The notes: generated by a model not told the origin, from the letters alone. Counted from the first letter of the stretch, positions 1 through 11,546 are shown. The stretch: 64,000 bases of DNA from Porphyra umbilicalis (GCA_002049455.2 KV919137.1:1-64000); one strand, 5' to 3'. Made by a program: numbers and translations.

Positions 1-28
1 GGCCATCCGATTCATCTGCGTGTTCGCC

Positions 29-83
29 ATGGCTCCTCTACCGCCTGTCAGCGTCGCCTGCTGGACCGGCGTCGCCCGTCGGT

Positions 84-132
<49 letters not shown>

Positions 133-1324
133 TCGCAGCTACTCGGCGCCCCCCCCCCGGGGCGCCCCCCCCGCCCACCCACCACCGACGGTGGGCCACT
201 CGCCCCCGCGCGTTACCGCGGCCGCCGCCGCTGCGACGGGTCGGCCGGCCGCCGCCCGCGGCGCGGCCGGCGTGGCCACGCCGCCGCCGCCGCCGCCCGG
301 TATCGGCGGCAGCGGCGGCGGCGGCGCGGCCAGCGGTGGTGCTGCTGCGGCCGCCCGAGTTGGTGGCAGCCCCTCCACGCCGCCGCCGCCGCCGTCGGCG
401 TCGCCGGCGAGCTTGGACGCGGCGGAAATCGCCAAATTCAACGCCCAAGCCGCCGCCTGGTGGGACCCGCACGGCGGCCCGTCGGCGGCGTTGCACGCCC
501 TCAACCCGCTGCGCGTCGCCTACATCCGGGCGGCGGCCGAGGTGTACGGGGGGGGCGCGTACCGGCCGGGGGGCGGGGTGACTGGTGGCGCCGCGCCAGG
601 GGGAGTCGCTCCGCTGACGACCCCCTCGCCGACGGCGGGCGGCGCGTCGCCCGTTGGGGTGGCGGTGGGCGGCGCACCGCCGGCCGGCGCCGACGCCCTC
701 CCCACCGGGGGCCCCCCCCTGCCAGCCCCTCCGCGGCGCCCGCTGCGTGGCGTATCCGCCTTGGACGTTGGGTGCGCCGGCGGCCTCGTCGCCGAGCCGC
801 TCGCGCGCCTCGGCGCCCGCGTCCGCGGCATTGACCTGTCGGCCGACGGCGTGGCCGCCGCGCGCGCGCACGCGGTGGCTGTCGACGGCGCCGCCGCGTT
901 GGCGGCCGACCGCCTCACCTACGACGTGGCGGCCGTGGAGGCGCTCGGCGACGCCACGTACGACCTCGTCACGTGCATGGAGGTGGTCGAGCACGTGGCC
1001 GCGCCGCGGCGGTTTGTGGGCGCCCTTGCTGCCCGCGTGGCGCCGGGCGGCGTCCTCGTCTTGTCGACGCTCAACCGGTCGGTCGCGGGGTGGGCGCTCG
1101 GCGTCGTGGCCGCGGAGCGGGTGCTCGGGTGGGTGCCCCCGGGCACGCACGAGTGGCGGCGGTTTGTGGCGCCCGAGGAGCTCGCCGCGGCGCTCGTTGA
1201 GGTCGACGCGGGACTGACGGTTGTGGACGTGTGTGGGTTGTCCTACCGGCCGCTGCGGCGGCAGTTTGAGTTGTCAGACGACCTGAGCATCAACTACATG
1301 CTGACGGCCGTGCGTGAGCGTTGA
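29..1324 (+). CDS. COQ3: Ubiquinone biosynthesis O-methyltransferase, mitochondrial
   Basis: This is an SAM-dependent O-methyltransferase of the UbiG/COQ3 family, which methylates polyprenyl-dihydroxybenzoate and demethylubiquinol intermediates at the inner mitochondrial membrane. The protein has about 431 residues. The first ~130 are Ala/Pro/Gly-rich with early Arg residues, consistent with a mitochondrial presequence. A UbiG-type lead-in follows (KFNAQAAAWWDPHGG, then LNPLRVAYI). After it comes SAM motif I (LDVGCAGG, near residue 245) and then GIDLS. Motif II surroundings read DLVTCMEVVEHV, and the C-terminal blocks LSTLNRS and GTHEWRRFV are typical of the family. About 60-70 low-complexity residues are inserted between the lead-in and motif I. 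I chose ATG 29 because the upstream in-frame codon at 20 is GTG. No intron is apparent. Confidence 0.93.
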
Positions 1325-1404
1325 TCATGCCCCTAGGTGATCGCCGCGCACGTCCGTTGACATGTTGATGCCCACGAGAGAATGGGCGTGTGCGTGCGTT
1401 GTAC

Positions 1405-2563
1405 ATCGTCACCGCCGGCAGAATCCCCATCCGTCCCCATCCAAAGCCTATCCGTATCCAAAACTCTGATGGATGGGCGTTTTTGACGTCTGTGAGCGCC
1501 CCCCGATTCCCCATCCAAAGAGTTACTTGGATGGGCTTCCTCGACCGAGGCCAGTCAAAAGTCATCGGGTTTTTGTGCAGCACAGCCGTTTCTTTTCGGC
1601 CCTCGTCACGGCCGCGGAGAAATCCCGCCATCTCATTGGGCCAGCATCATTTCTAGTCTTGTGGCGGGCCCTTGCTAACTGTAGCCCCCGTACGAGTCCC
1701 ATCCTGTCCGCCGTGCTCGGCGGCGTCGGCGGCACGAGGTCGATTCTTGCTGTTCTGCGATGCAACTCCCACGATTCATAGTAATTGACATTCAAATCTT
1801 GTAGATTGTGTCCGCGTCGTCGACGACACGACCAGACCGACGGTCGTCTTCTTCACGCCGACAGATAGCGACAGGAGATGACTTGGCCTCGAAAATCGCG
1901 AAGAGTCGGAGACATCGCAAAACGCCGTGCTCCACGCAGCGCTCCGCTATTCGCTTTGAGAGTGCAAAAAATCCGTCACTTGCACAGTGCTTTTCGAAAT
2001 CACGGACGCCGCAAGCCCATTGCGAGGTTGCCTGCACATGCGCTGTGGCACTGCAGTCACGAACGCTGCAGCTTTGCCTCCGCCGCGACTTCACCTCGTT
2101 GGATTCGGAGTCGGTCGTGAGGACGGCGGGCACCAATCAAGGCACGTGCAATTGGCATGCTACACAATAAAATACTTGTGGTACCAGCAGACCAAGTGCA
2201 TCGGCCCAAACTGCTGCGCGGTGTGGCCAAACCACGTGCGACTGGTAGCCAATCACATGGTCTCTTGGTTGTACATTGGGGTTTCTGAAAATGAAACGGC
2301 CGAGCCTGCCGAGGATCACACGCTGTCTCTCGAGCGGGCCACCTCGACTCGAAGAACTCACGGGCGGAACTCGGGACTACGCCATCATCTCAGAACGCAC
2401 ATCCAAAGCCCATCCAAAGCCCAGCGGTATCCCATCGAAAACTCTGATGGATGGGCTTGGATGAGCGGGTGACGCCCATCCGTCAACATCCAAAGAGTGA
2501 TGAGACAACATCCAAGGCCCATCTAAAACCCGGTTGGATGGGGATTCTGCCGGCGGTGACGAT
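1405..2563. mobile_element. Non-autonomous TIR DNA element, about 1.16 kb
   Basis: A 28-bp sequence at 1405-1432 (begins atcgtcaccgccggcagaat) recurs as an exact inverted copy at 2536-2563. Inside the ends, catcc/ggatg-rich motifs recur in both orientations, for example ccatccaaagagt near 1511 and 2489, and aaactctgatggatgggc near 1461 and 2440. No transposase-like reading frame is visible. The flanks give no convincing target duplication (at most a dinucleotide AT). The family is not assigned. Confidence 0.72.
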
Positions 2564-3045
2564 AGCGTGAAAGAGGAACATGAGAAAAAGAGGAAAGCAG
2601 CTCCCACAGTTACTCTGTCTCCGCGCGGGGAAAAGACTTCGTGACGAAGGCAGCGCGAAAAGCTCGAGCAGCAGTCAACCCGTCAACCCGTCCTTCCACA
2701 TTATGAATATGAACCATGATGGGACCTACTTTGCGCACGCTGTTTTGTCCTGAGCCGGATAAGGCTGCTTCATTGGACGATCGAATTGCGCTGGCTCCAG
2801 CATCAACACAGGCTACCTGTAACAATTATCGACAGGGTGTCTTTCCTCAGGTAGCCCCCTGAATGTTGCCTGGAGCCGGCGCGCGGCCGTCGTTGCACTC
2901 CCCGTCGTGGTCGTCCGCCTCTGTCGCACTGCCCGACCCCGTTGACCAAGGCGCGTGTGGAGGGGTTGGTCGAGTCCCCGCGTGCGTGGCAACCCCTGCC
3001 GGATCGCGTACCGAACCCCTGTTGCTGTCGGCACTTTTCACTGCC
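2564..3045. other. Intergenic, upstream of eL19
   Basis: This lies between the inverted-repeat element and the ribosomal protein start codon. I see no coding segment, repeat or clear TATA box. It presumably holds the eL19 promoter and 5' leader. Confidence 0.4.
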
Positions 3046-3938
3046 ATGACGTCCCTGAAGCTGCAGAAGCGGCTGGCCGCGTCGGTGCTGCGCTGCGGCC
3101 AGCGCAAGGTGTGGCTGGACCCCAACGAGGTGCAGGTCATCACCCTTGCCAATTCTCGTACGTTGATCTCGCTTTTCTCGTGCGGCGCGTCGTGCGTGTG
3201 ACGTGGCTTGCGGCTCCTGCAGTTTGCTGTGTAACTTGTGGGTGATGCTACCGGATTTGTCTCCAGTGTTTGGCGCGAGCGGGCCGTCGGGTGTGCGGCG
3301 CTGTCCCAACATGGGCCTCCTTGTTGATGTTTGAAGGGCAAGGATTTTCACTGTGCCACGGAGTGCTGACGTGCGGTGCTTTGATCGCTCCGTCGCCCTC
3401 TTTTCATGCCGTCGGCTGCCTCGCGTTCCCGACGACAGGCCAGAACATCCGGAAGCTGGTGAAGGACGGCTTTGTCATCCGCAAGCCGGAGACCGTCCAC
3501 TCGCGCGCCCGCGTCCGCAAGTACAATGAGGCCAAGCGCAAGGGCCGGCACATGGGCACGGGTAAGCGCCTGGGTACCCGCGACGCGCGTCTGCCCCAGA
3601 AGGTGCAATGGATGCGGCGGCAGCGCGTCCTCCGCAACATGCTGCGGAAGTACCGGGAGGCCAAGAAGATTGACAAGCACCTGTACCACGAGCTGTACGT
3701 CCGGTGCAAGGGTAACGTGTTCAAGAACAAGCGCGTGTTGATGGAGTACATCCACAAGGCCAAGGCCGAGAAGGCCCGCGACAAGACCCTGGCTGACCAG
3801 TTCGAGGCCCGCCGCATCAAGAACAAGGCTGCCCGCGAGCGCAAGGCGCTCCGTCTGGACGAGCGTCGCGAGGAGGAGATTGCGGCGCGGGGTGTGAAGA
3901 AGGCCGTCAAGACGGCCGAGGCGGAGGCGACCGCTTAG
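3046..3938 (+). CDS. RPL19: 60S ribosomal protein L19 (eL19)
   Basis: This is a component of the cytosolic large ribosomal subunit. It has two exons, 3046-3157 and 3439-3938, and the intron runs gtacgt...acag. Splicing joins TCT C to GC CAG, giving ANSRQNIRKL, the invariant eL19 block. The product is 203 residues (human is 196). Family landmarks are [14 protein letters not shown] at residues 16-29, [20 protein letters not shown] and [17 protein letters not shown]. The tail is a charged helix rich in Lys, Arg and Glu that ends in Ala/Glu/Thr. ATG 3046 is the only start that gives the canonical N-terminus. Confidence 0.97.
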
Positions 3939-4989
3939 GGTGTGTGGTCCGAGTGTGTAAGCCCCCTCTATGGTTGCTGGCGCTGGTTCCAGTCCGCCCA
4001 CGCTCATGCAGCGAAAATACGAGCTTCGTCTTTCACCCGTGTTTCACCTGTGTTCCTCATGTTCGTTGGGGCCTGCGTGTCGAAGACCTCGCTGTTGTGC
4101 GTGTCTTGACATTTGATTGCGAGCACAGCAGGACGCTACCTCAGCTTGAACGACACGTCCAGTGGGACTGGGGTCTGCCGTGCGTGGGGTCACTCCCCTG
4201 GACACACGCATGTTTGATGGTGCGGCATGTCGTTGGACAGACTTGGGTTTGCAAAAGTGCCGGTTCGTAGGTCCGCAGCCCTTAGTGCTGAACCCTGTGT
4301 TCCTTCTCATTGTTGTCCTCGTGCTAACCTTGACCACTTCTCGAGGACGGTCTCGTGGGCTTCGTATGAGGCAGACTGGATGGCTATCGCCCAACAGAAA
4401 GCTGGATGAAGAAGCGCGCTGGCGTCTTACGGTCCTCCTGCGGTATTCTTAGTAGAAAAGTAGAATAGCCACCTCGCGGCGCCCGTGTACGACGACATGT
4501 CGCCGTTCGTTGGTCAACCAGAGTCGTGGCTGAGCACTATGGCCATGAAGAAGCTGCCGTAGACCGTCAACTGCCCTTCACGTCCTCGACTCTTCTTGGG
4601 AGGCTACCAACCGCATGACAGAGACTGATTTGACAGAGTGACACGTGGTCAGCTGTCGACTGGCCGAGCTTGACAGCCACAGCCTCGCTCGAGATCATTC
4701 TCCCAGGCCACTGCCCCGTTGGATATTTTCGGACCCGGCACCCTTCCACCAGTGACGTGCAGCTCCTGGCCCCGCCTCTGCTCTTGGCACTTCGTCTGCG
4801 GTGTGCGTTCTCTCTTTTGAGACACGTCTGCGTCCGTTTCTCCCAGCCAGCCAGCACCGTAGCAGCCGTCACTTTCACCCCCTGCTACGCACTTTTGTCC
4901 TCCCTGTCACCGCTCGACGACGGCCGACACTCCGCCCGGCGGCTTTCAATCACCATGCCATTCCCAACGCGGCCCCCTTTGGCGGCTGG
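3939..4989. other. Intergenic, no gene seen
   Basis: This is the 3' flank of eL19 and the presumed promoter of the following small gene. It is less GC-rich than the coding regions and has no recognisable protein, RNA gene or repeat. Confidence 0.4.
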
Positions 4990-5439
4990 ATGCCCAGCCC
5001 CGGCTTTTCACCCCGCGCCCTTACCGACGCGAGCCGCAGCCGCGCAGCGGGCCCCCCCCCCCCCCTTTGCCGAACCCCCCCCTCTAAGAACAGGCGGTCT
5101 CCCCCACCCCAACCCCCCTCTAGCGGCGGCGGTGGCGGCGGCGGCCGCCCGTCTGCCGCCCACGACGAGGAGGGCCCGCTGGTGCCTTACGACGTGACCG
5201 TCCTCCCCCCCCCCGTGGTGCACCTCGGGCGCTTTCTCCTCCCCGCCAAGGTTGACAGCGGGCACCTGTTGCGCTTGGGCGACGGGGACGGAGCGCAGAG
5301 CTACGTCGTCCGCGGCGTGCGCTTCCGCTACGCACTGCAGGGGGGGCGGTGGCGCATGACGGGCAAGTCCGTTGAGGTCAAGACGGTGGCGCGGCGGGTG
5401 TTGGAAGCGCACCTGGAGGGCGTGCTTGGGAAGAGTTGA
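4990..5439 (+). CDS. Conserved-looking hypothetical protein, possibly plastid-targeted
   Basis: I do not recognise this with certainty. The 149-residue frame from ATG 4990 begins with ~65 low-complexity Pro/Ser/Gly residues that could be a transit peptide. A compact, non-repetitive domain follows (VHLGRFLLPAKVDSGH, SYVVRGVRFRYALQGG, WRMTGKSVEVKT, RRVLEAHLEGVL) with alternating strands and a final helix. The domain resembles small beta-barrel-like plastid proteins of algae, but I cannot name a family. The exon could begin further upstream through splicing: an ATG at 4955 lies in another frame. It is convergent with the ELMO gene. Confidence 0.55.
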   Translation: MPSPGFSPRALTDASRSRAAGPPPPLCRTPPSKNRRSPPPQPPSSGGGGGGGRPSAAHDEEGPLVPYDVTVLPPPVVHLGRFLLPAKVDSGHLLRLGDGDGAQSYVVRGVRFRYALQGGRWRMTGKSVEVKTVARRVLEAHLEGVLGKS

Positions 5440-6153
5440 TGCCAACTGATGGGCATCGGTGGCGGGCAGGTGGGGCGTGAGTGGGTCAAGTGTACTGCAT
5501 GGACTCCTGTGTGTGTAACAGACTGTGCGAGTGCAGCAGGTGGAGTGCACTCTGCTTGTTTTACCTTGTATGCTCTTGGTGGTTGTGGCCGTCAGTGGGA
5601 CAGCCTCGGTGTGCCACGCTGTTGTCGGTACGCGCACTGGTGCCCTTGATATGTCGCCTGGCCCTTGCCCTCTGGCTTCGACTTCACACTGCTGTCTCTT
5701 GTTCTTGTTTTGTGCCTCCGGGAGCGCAGGCAAAGGCACCTCCTCTCGTCTTTTATTCTATTCGACATCGCTTCGTGGTTCATGTACAGTGGATTCCCTT
5801 TTTCCTTTCGATTCCCACCATACCTGGCTGCCAGGAAGGCAACGCCTGTTAGCACCGGCAGGAGTGTGACTGACCGCGAACCGTCCGCTCCGCTTGTGCA
5901 CTGCATCCCGTCTCGAACACCGCATGCGAGTTCGCTGTCGACCAGCACGCTCTTGAGCCAAACGCAGAGAGCAACAAAGTAAGAGCACACGCACACCCAA
6001 GGTGGGGCACGAGAAGTGGTCCAGAAACGCGATTATGATACAGCGAGTGCGAGAGTGGTGAAGCACACAGTCGACCAGACGGTCCAAAAAGAAACAGAAA
6101 ACAGATGCCATCCGACTCAGGTGCGCCCTCCTCCGCCGCCATCACTGCCCATG
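5440..6153. other. Intergenic between convergent genes
   Basis: This interval holds the 3' flanks of the preceding plus-strand gene and the following minus-strand gene. It is T-rich to 5800, with no coding signal or repeat recognised. Confidence 0.4.
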
Positions 6154-7299
6154 TCACCTTTCCAAGAGCGAGCCCCGCTTCTGTAACCTATCCTTGACCA
6201 CCGCCATCGCTTCCGCAAACACGCGCGGGTAGTCCAACACGCTGCCACCGCCGCCAAGCACCTCGCCCGGCCCGCCGCCCTCGCGAATGCTTGCGCCCCA
6301 CATGCCGTGGAAGAGCACCCACACCTCCGCAACGACCTCGTAAAACGCCGTCATCAGGCGCTCCTTGTGGCCCCACGGGTCTGCCGCCGCCCCGCCCGCC
6401 GCCGTCGCCGCCGACAGTGTCCGGTACCAGACGCCGTCGAGCAAGCGCTTATCCGCCAGCCCCCGCACCTCGTGCACAATTTGGATACCCGCACAAGCCC
6501 AGGGGTACCACGCGACGCTGCCCGACGACGACCGGCCGCCGGCGACCTCGCCCATCGCATTGAGCATGCCGCGGGCAACCTCCCCCCGCTCCCGTGCCAT
6601 CCAGCACAGGCAGCGGAGGGCCAGCTCCCCGCTTCCCCGAAAGTCCGACGCCGGGTCCACGCCCTGGAAGCCGATATCCGTCCACTGGGCGCCCTTGCGG
6701 GCGGCGAGTGGCACGCCCGGCTGCATGGCCGCCCACAATCCCAGTAGCGCCGCCTCGTGGTCACCATTGGTCGCGTCGTAGGCGGTCCCAGCGGCAGCGG
6801 CGAGCGCCGATCGAAAGGCGTTGGCGGCGAGCACGTGCGACACGCACGCTGCCACGTTGGGCTGAATGTCGGGGGTGGTCGCGAGTGGCTCCCGCCGGTA
6901 CCCGCGGCGGCGCAGTGGCAGGGCGAGCCGCGGGCGTTTGATGGTCAGGATGTCCTGCACCACCGCCGGTACCGCCGTCGAGGAGGTGGACGAGGACAGT
7001 GCCGTCGCCGCCGACCGCAGCTGCCGGGACCCAACAACCGACGCGTAAAAGGCAAGGGTCATGGCGGGGGTGTGCGGGGGGAGCCCCGACGCAGAGCCGC
7101 CATGGCCGCCCGCCACTGCGGGCGCAGTCGCACCGCCCGCCGCCGGCGCCGCCGGCGCCGAGCAGATGCGCTCGATTTCCGACAGGCCGGAGGCGGCGTG
7201 CAGCACCCGTTTGACCATGGACCAGGCCAAGCGGGTGAGCAGGCGCGTCAGGGGGTGGGCGGCAAAGAGGTGCGCGAGCGACCGCAGCAAGACGCTCAT
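6154..7299 (-). CDS. ELMO/CED-12 domain-containing protein
   Basis: The ELMO domain occurs in GTPase-activating or GEF-partner proteins acting on Arf/Rac-family small GTPases. Reading from ATG 7299 (MSVLLRSLAHLF) gives 381 residues. The N-terminal third has an amphipathic/hydrophobic segment and an Ala/Gly-rich loop. The ELMO core follows: HEAALLGLWAAMQPG, then the signature QWTDIGFQGVDPASDFRG and a helix with LALRCLCWMARE. The signature Arg of the WxxIGFQ...DFRG loop is present. Upstream in-frame sequence to 7518 is Pro-rich and judged non-coding. A single exon suffices. The exact GTPase target cannot be inferred. Confidence 0.85.
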   Translation of the reverse strand: MSVLLRSLAHLFAAHPLTRLLTRLAWSMVKRVLHAASGLSEIERICSAPAAPAAGGATAPAVAGGHGGSASGLPPHTPAMTLAFYASVVGSRQLRSAATALSSSTSSTAVPAVVQDILTIKRPRLALPLRRRGYRREPLATTPDIQPNVAACVSHVLAANAFRSALAAAAGTAYDATNGDHEAALLGLWAAMQPGVPLAARKGAQWTDIGFQGVDPASDFRGSGELALRCLCWMARERGEVARGMLNAMGEVAGGRSSSGSVAWYPWACAGIQIVHEVRGLADKRLLDGVWYRTLSAATAAGGAAADPWGHKERLMTAFYEVVAEVWVLFHGMWGASIREGGGPGEVLGGGGSVLDYPRVFAEAMAVVKDRLQKRGSLLER

Positions 7300-8403
7300 G
7301 AGGGGGGAAGGGAGGCGGCGGGGTCTGCGGCGGCACACAACACCGCACAAGGGGTGTGGGGCGTCCACGGTAAGCTGCGGACGGGGTGAGGGCGGGTGGC
7401 AAGACGGTAGTGGCGGTGTAGGGGCGGCATAGGCGGGGCAAGACCGGGAGCCGATGGGGCCGTTGGCAAAGCGCCCTTGGCACGGCGTTGCCGACCGGGG
7501 CAGCGCCACCCAGCCCAAGTCAGGGGGTGTCTGCCGGTGAGAATCGGGCTGTCAGCTTTGCAATTCGGCGACACCTGCACGACGCTGAGGCTCATACTTC
7601 ACTGGTGAAAGACTGGACGATCGAGGCAGGTCTGTGGCCGCCAAACACATTGCAAAAAAGAGGAGACCGCCCCCTCACCGGTCGTCCCCTTCGTCCCACA
7701 CCCAAGGACGCTCGAGCACACCATTGTGAGCTGCTGTCCAGTAATCCATGTACGTTCAGCCAGACCGGGTGGCAACGTGTACGCAGTCGCCCGCATCGCA
7801 TGCCGCCGCGCCCGTCAGTGCCCTCGCAGCGCAAACCTTTGCCTGTCCCCTGCCAGCCCGCAAACTTTAGCGCAGTGAGCCTAGAGGCATATGCGTTGTA
7901 GCTTCGTCATCACTCGAGTCGTGCCCGACGTGTCATGCGGCGTGCACCTTCCGACACAATTGCGGCTTACAAACTGTCGTCCATGTGCCATGGGTGTCGA
8001 CCTTCCTTCCCACGCGGTGGCGCCTCACAACAGCCTCGCCACACACCCGCCTCGAGCTCACCCCAATGCATTCCCGAGAAGGACATCCTCTACACGACGT
8101 TCCGCGCATCTCTCATAGCTGGATGGAAGACTAGCACAATCACAAGACCGCACGACAGTTGACGCACATTCCCACACCCTTTCCATTCCGTCTGTGCAAT
8201 AGCACAATGACGGCTGTCCCGCCACTACACCGTGCGGCCACGTCACAAACGAACCCCCGTGTGGCGGCCACGCCACAACAGCACAGTCATTGCAGGTTCC
8301 CACCCCCAACACCCACCCCGCCAAAGTCGACGCGTCTGCTGCTCACCGCCGCTCACCCCACCTTCATTCCATCCCCCCCAAGAGCACCACTGCCCCCCCC
8401 GGC
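7300..8403. other. Intergenic, no gene seen
   Basis: This is the upstream region of the ELMO gene and the 3' flank of the DoxX-like gene. It has near-average composition, no recognisable coding domains and no repeats noticed. Confidence 0.4.
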
Positions 8404-8875
8404 TCACCGCGTGTACCAGTGCGCCCACACGAGCAGCGTGCCCTGCAGCGGCAGCCGCCCAATCGCCGCCGGCTGGCCGACGCCCAACTTGCGCCGCGAG
8501 CGCGCATTGACCGCCATGTAAACGTTGGCCGGGAAGATGGCGACGAGCGTAGCCACCGCCGCCCACGCGCCCGCCACACGGAGGGCGCCCGGCGGCGCCA
8601 ACAGCGCCGCCCCCGACGCCATCTCGGCCACCCCCGACAGCGCGAGCGCGGCGGCGGGCGCGGGGATGAACGGCGGCATCATGGCCATGTACATGGGGAT
8701 GAGCGGGGGGGCGAAATGCAACGCGCCGCCGGTGAGGAGGAGGGCGCCGAGCGGCGGCGCGAGCGCGGCTTTAAGGGGGGGTTGGACTCCCCAACGACCG
8801 CGCGCGCGGCGGCAGCGACGATGGAGAGGAGGAGGAGAGAGATGCCCCAGACGGGGACGATGCGTTGGAGGAGGT

Positions 8876-8906
<31 letters not shown>

Positions 8907-8925
8907 CGCGGCGCGGCGCGGCCAT
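8404..8925 (-). CDS. DoxX-like integral membrane protein (frame changes at homopolymers)
   Basis: This is a small four-helix membrane protein of the DoxX/YphA-like superfamily. Family features are the block LLTGGALHFAPP, then PFIPAPAAALALSGVAEMASG, IFPANVYMAV, and the C-terminal LPLQGTLLVWAHWYTR just before TGA. The first helix (VPVWGISLLLLSIVAAAAR) lies in another frame. One-base changes in the C run complementary to G 8775-8781 and in the 26-G run at 8876-8901 would join MAAPRRAAP (ATG 8925), helix 1 and helices 2-4 into one protein of about 170 residues. The pattern suggests a homopolymer length error rather than a pseudogene. Biochemical role is unknown. Confidence 0.7.
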
Positions 8926-10502
8926 CGGGATGGTCGTGAGTGGGGGAGCGGGCGAGCGGGCGAGCGGGCGGTGGGCGCGGGTATACTCCAAACCAGCGGT
9001 GTCCCTGCGACCTGGAGCACCGCCAGAACGGCGCAGGGCACCCAGGAAGGGGATGCGGCACCAGTCGATAGCCAGCAGCAGTGGGCGGGAGGGGCCACGG
9101 CGCGGGCTTTCAGCCTGCTCTGCTGCCGGCGGCAAGGGGGGGAGACTTGTCGTCGTCGGGAGGACGCCGAGAGGGCGCCGAAATCCGCGATTCTCGCCGC
9201 CGGCTCAAACCTGATCGATCGACTTGATTGGGACACCCGAAGCGCGTTGTGGCTCGGCATGGTGTCGAGCATCCGCAGCGGGCTCACTGCATCGTGCGTC
9301 CGAGCTCCGTCTGACAAGGGGGTCGCCTGCGGGACGTACATCTTTTCGCGCCGGTGTTTGACCACCTGCACTATTCTACTGGCCGCCGTGGTTTCCATCA
9401 ATGAGCCGAGTCAGTCAGGCAAGTGCCGTTGCTCTGTCTGATAGGAAGAGTCTTGTATCGTTCTTTGTTCGTCCGTATGGGACTGGGGACAACAGCCGGG
9501 CTTCTGAAAACAGTGGAGTCGCGTGTTTTGAAAGCATGAACCAAAAAAGCAGTACGTAGCTTTCTCGATACAGCCCCGACGTTGCGACATCCCCCTGCCG
9601 GACACAACAGCCCACCCGCGGGTGGAGCACATCCACCACCACCGCCGCCGTCACCGCCGCCGTCGCCGCCGCTACACAGGCGGCGCCCAGCTGGCAGCGA
9701 AGCTGTCGCCACCCCCGCCTTCCTCATCACCACGGCGCGTTCCAAGGGTGAGGGGGAACGGGTCTCGGGCATTCGAGACGTATTCTACAAACTTGGAGCG
9801 GTTGCGGGCCCGGCTTTGGAGTGGTAAGTAGCGGTAGATGAGAGTTATAGGTCGCGTGGGTTGAGCGTGTGTGTAGGCGTCGAGAGGGTGTGGCGAGCGT
9901 GGCAGTCGGGCGGGTTGAGAGAGAGTAGCGCTTTCAATAAAATCAAATGAACGGCTTTTCCTTCCTTTTTCTCGGCCACCGCCCCGACTGGCCATTCATC
10001 ACAGCTGGTGGGCTACCTCTGAATCACAAGGGAGAAAGTCACTGGGAAAAGCAAAGACACCAACCAAGAAAACAGGCAGCACAAAGCAGGTACAACAAGA
10101 GAGGGCGCCTCCCACCCAGAGCAGCTTGCAAAACAGGTCCTCCACCGCACACTTCTCAAGACCACCAAACCACAGGAGGGTGGGCATCCCTGGTGCTTGC
10201 CGCCGCGCAGATGGCGCCGTACGCCACCACCCCCGCCCGCGCCCGCTCCCCCTCGGTCAGCCATGCGCCAAAGTAGGCAGCCGCCGGGGGGCCGCCGTCC
10301 GCCCGCCGCCGGGACGGAATACCCGTAGGCACCATCTGGCCCACCTCACGGGTCTGCGGGGGGGCTCCCCCGCGGCTGCGTGGGACCACGTCGGCCACGA
10401 GTGCGGCCACCGACGGGCCTGACGGCAGAGCCGTCGCGTCGAGGCGCGACGGGGGAAAGGCCGCGCGACGCGTACGGCGGGGGATGCGCGTCGCCCCGCC
10501 GA
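8926..10502. other. Intergenic, no gene recognised
   Basis: It contains the presumed DoxX-like promoter, a short (cac/cgc)n tract near 9630-9680 and moderate-GC spacer. No domain, RNA or mobile element was recognised. Confidence 0.35.
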
Positions 10503-11546
10503 CTAGGGCGGTGAGGGGGTGCGCCGCAGGGGGGGAGGTGCGCCTGGGGGGGGGGGGAGGTGCTCGCCCATTCGGCAGCGGGGGGCGACGAGCTTGGCGG
10601 CGCGGGCGCGCTTGGGCGGGGCGCTGTCCTTGGCAGCGACCTTGACCGCCTTGATGCCAGTCGCCTCCCGCTTTGGCACCATCTCATGTGTCCAGCGCTC
10701 TGCCTGGGAATCCATCTTGGAAGGCAGCTCTGCTGGCTTGTACTCGGTGGGCGCCTCTACACGTGGCTGCCGTACCGACTGGGGCTCCTTCTTCAGTGGT
10801 TCCACCTTGACTTGCTTCTCCGCGGCTGCACGCTTCAAATTCCCAACTTCCGCGTCGTCGGCACCCACCACAGTTTTGGCCACGACGTCCACGACGCCCG
10901 CCCCCGTGACGCCGCTGGCCTTGTCGGCCGGCTCGGCATCCCACAGCGACATCATCGGGATGGCCTTGGCCATGCGCTCGAAAGCAGCAGCGGCGTCTGC
11001 GGTCGCCGCCGCCTCCACCTCGACGAGGACGGCGGCAGACGCGTCGGCCTTGGCCTTGGACGCCCTTGCCGCGCGGCGCTTGAGCATCGCGTCAACGGCG
11101 GCGGCGCGGTGCGCGTCGGCCACATCCACAGCACGGGCGGCGGCGGTCGCCGCCCGGTCGGCGGCGGCCGCTGCCACCTCCTCGGCGGCGGCCACCGCCC
11201 TTGCGGCCGACGCCAGCATCCGCACGGGCGACGACGCAGCGTCGGCGGCCGTGTCGAGGGCGTCCTCACACGCCGCCACGTCGTTGGCAGCGGCGTCTGC
11301 CGCGGCGGCCGCGGCCTTGGCCTTGAGCAGCGCCGACGCGCGGGCCATCAGGGCCCGCTCCGAAGCCGCGTCGGCGGCCGCCGAAGTGGCGGCGGCGGCG
11401 GCGGCGGCAGCCGCGTCGGCACCGGCGGCCGCTTCAGCGTCCATGACGGCAGCGGGGCGCGCCTCGTCCACGTCGACGGGAAAGATGGAGCGGGGCGACT
11501 CGGCCAACGGGAGCGACGGAGACGGGTAAATGGTGGCACACGCCAT
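10503..11546 (-). CDS. Ala-rich protein of unknown function
   Basis: The frame from ATG 11546 (MACATIYPSPSLPLAESP) gives 347 residues. Residues ~40-210 are over half Ala, with regularly spaced Asp, Arg, Glu and Lys compatible with a long helix or coiled coil. The last ~120 residues are Lys/Pro/Glu-rich (KVEPLKKEPQ, KREATGIKAVKVAAK, PPKRARAAKL), basic and disordered, with possible nuclear localisation signals. No catalytic motif is seen. The frame continues open far upstream only because the DNA there is more than 80% GC. It may be a chromatin-associated or structural protein, which is inference only. Confidence 0.5.
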   Translation of the reverse strand: MACATIYPSPSLPLAESPRSIFPVDVDEARPAAVMDAEAAAGADAAAAAAAAATSAAADAASERALMARASALLKAKAAAAAADAAANDVAACEDALDTAADAASSPVRMLASAARAVAAAEEVAAAAADRAATAAARAVDVADAHRAAAVDAMLKRRAARASKAKADASAAVLVEVEAAATADAAAAFERMAKAIPMMSLWDAEPADKASGVTGAGVVDVVAKTVVGADDAEVGNLKRAAAEKQVKVEPLKKEPQSVRQPRVEAPTEYKPAELPSKMDSQAERWTHEMVPKREATGIKAVKVAAKDSAPPKRARAAKLVAPRCRMGEHLPPPPGAPPPLRRTPSPP

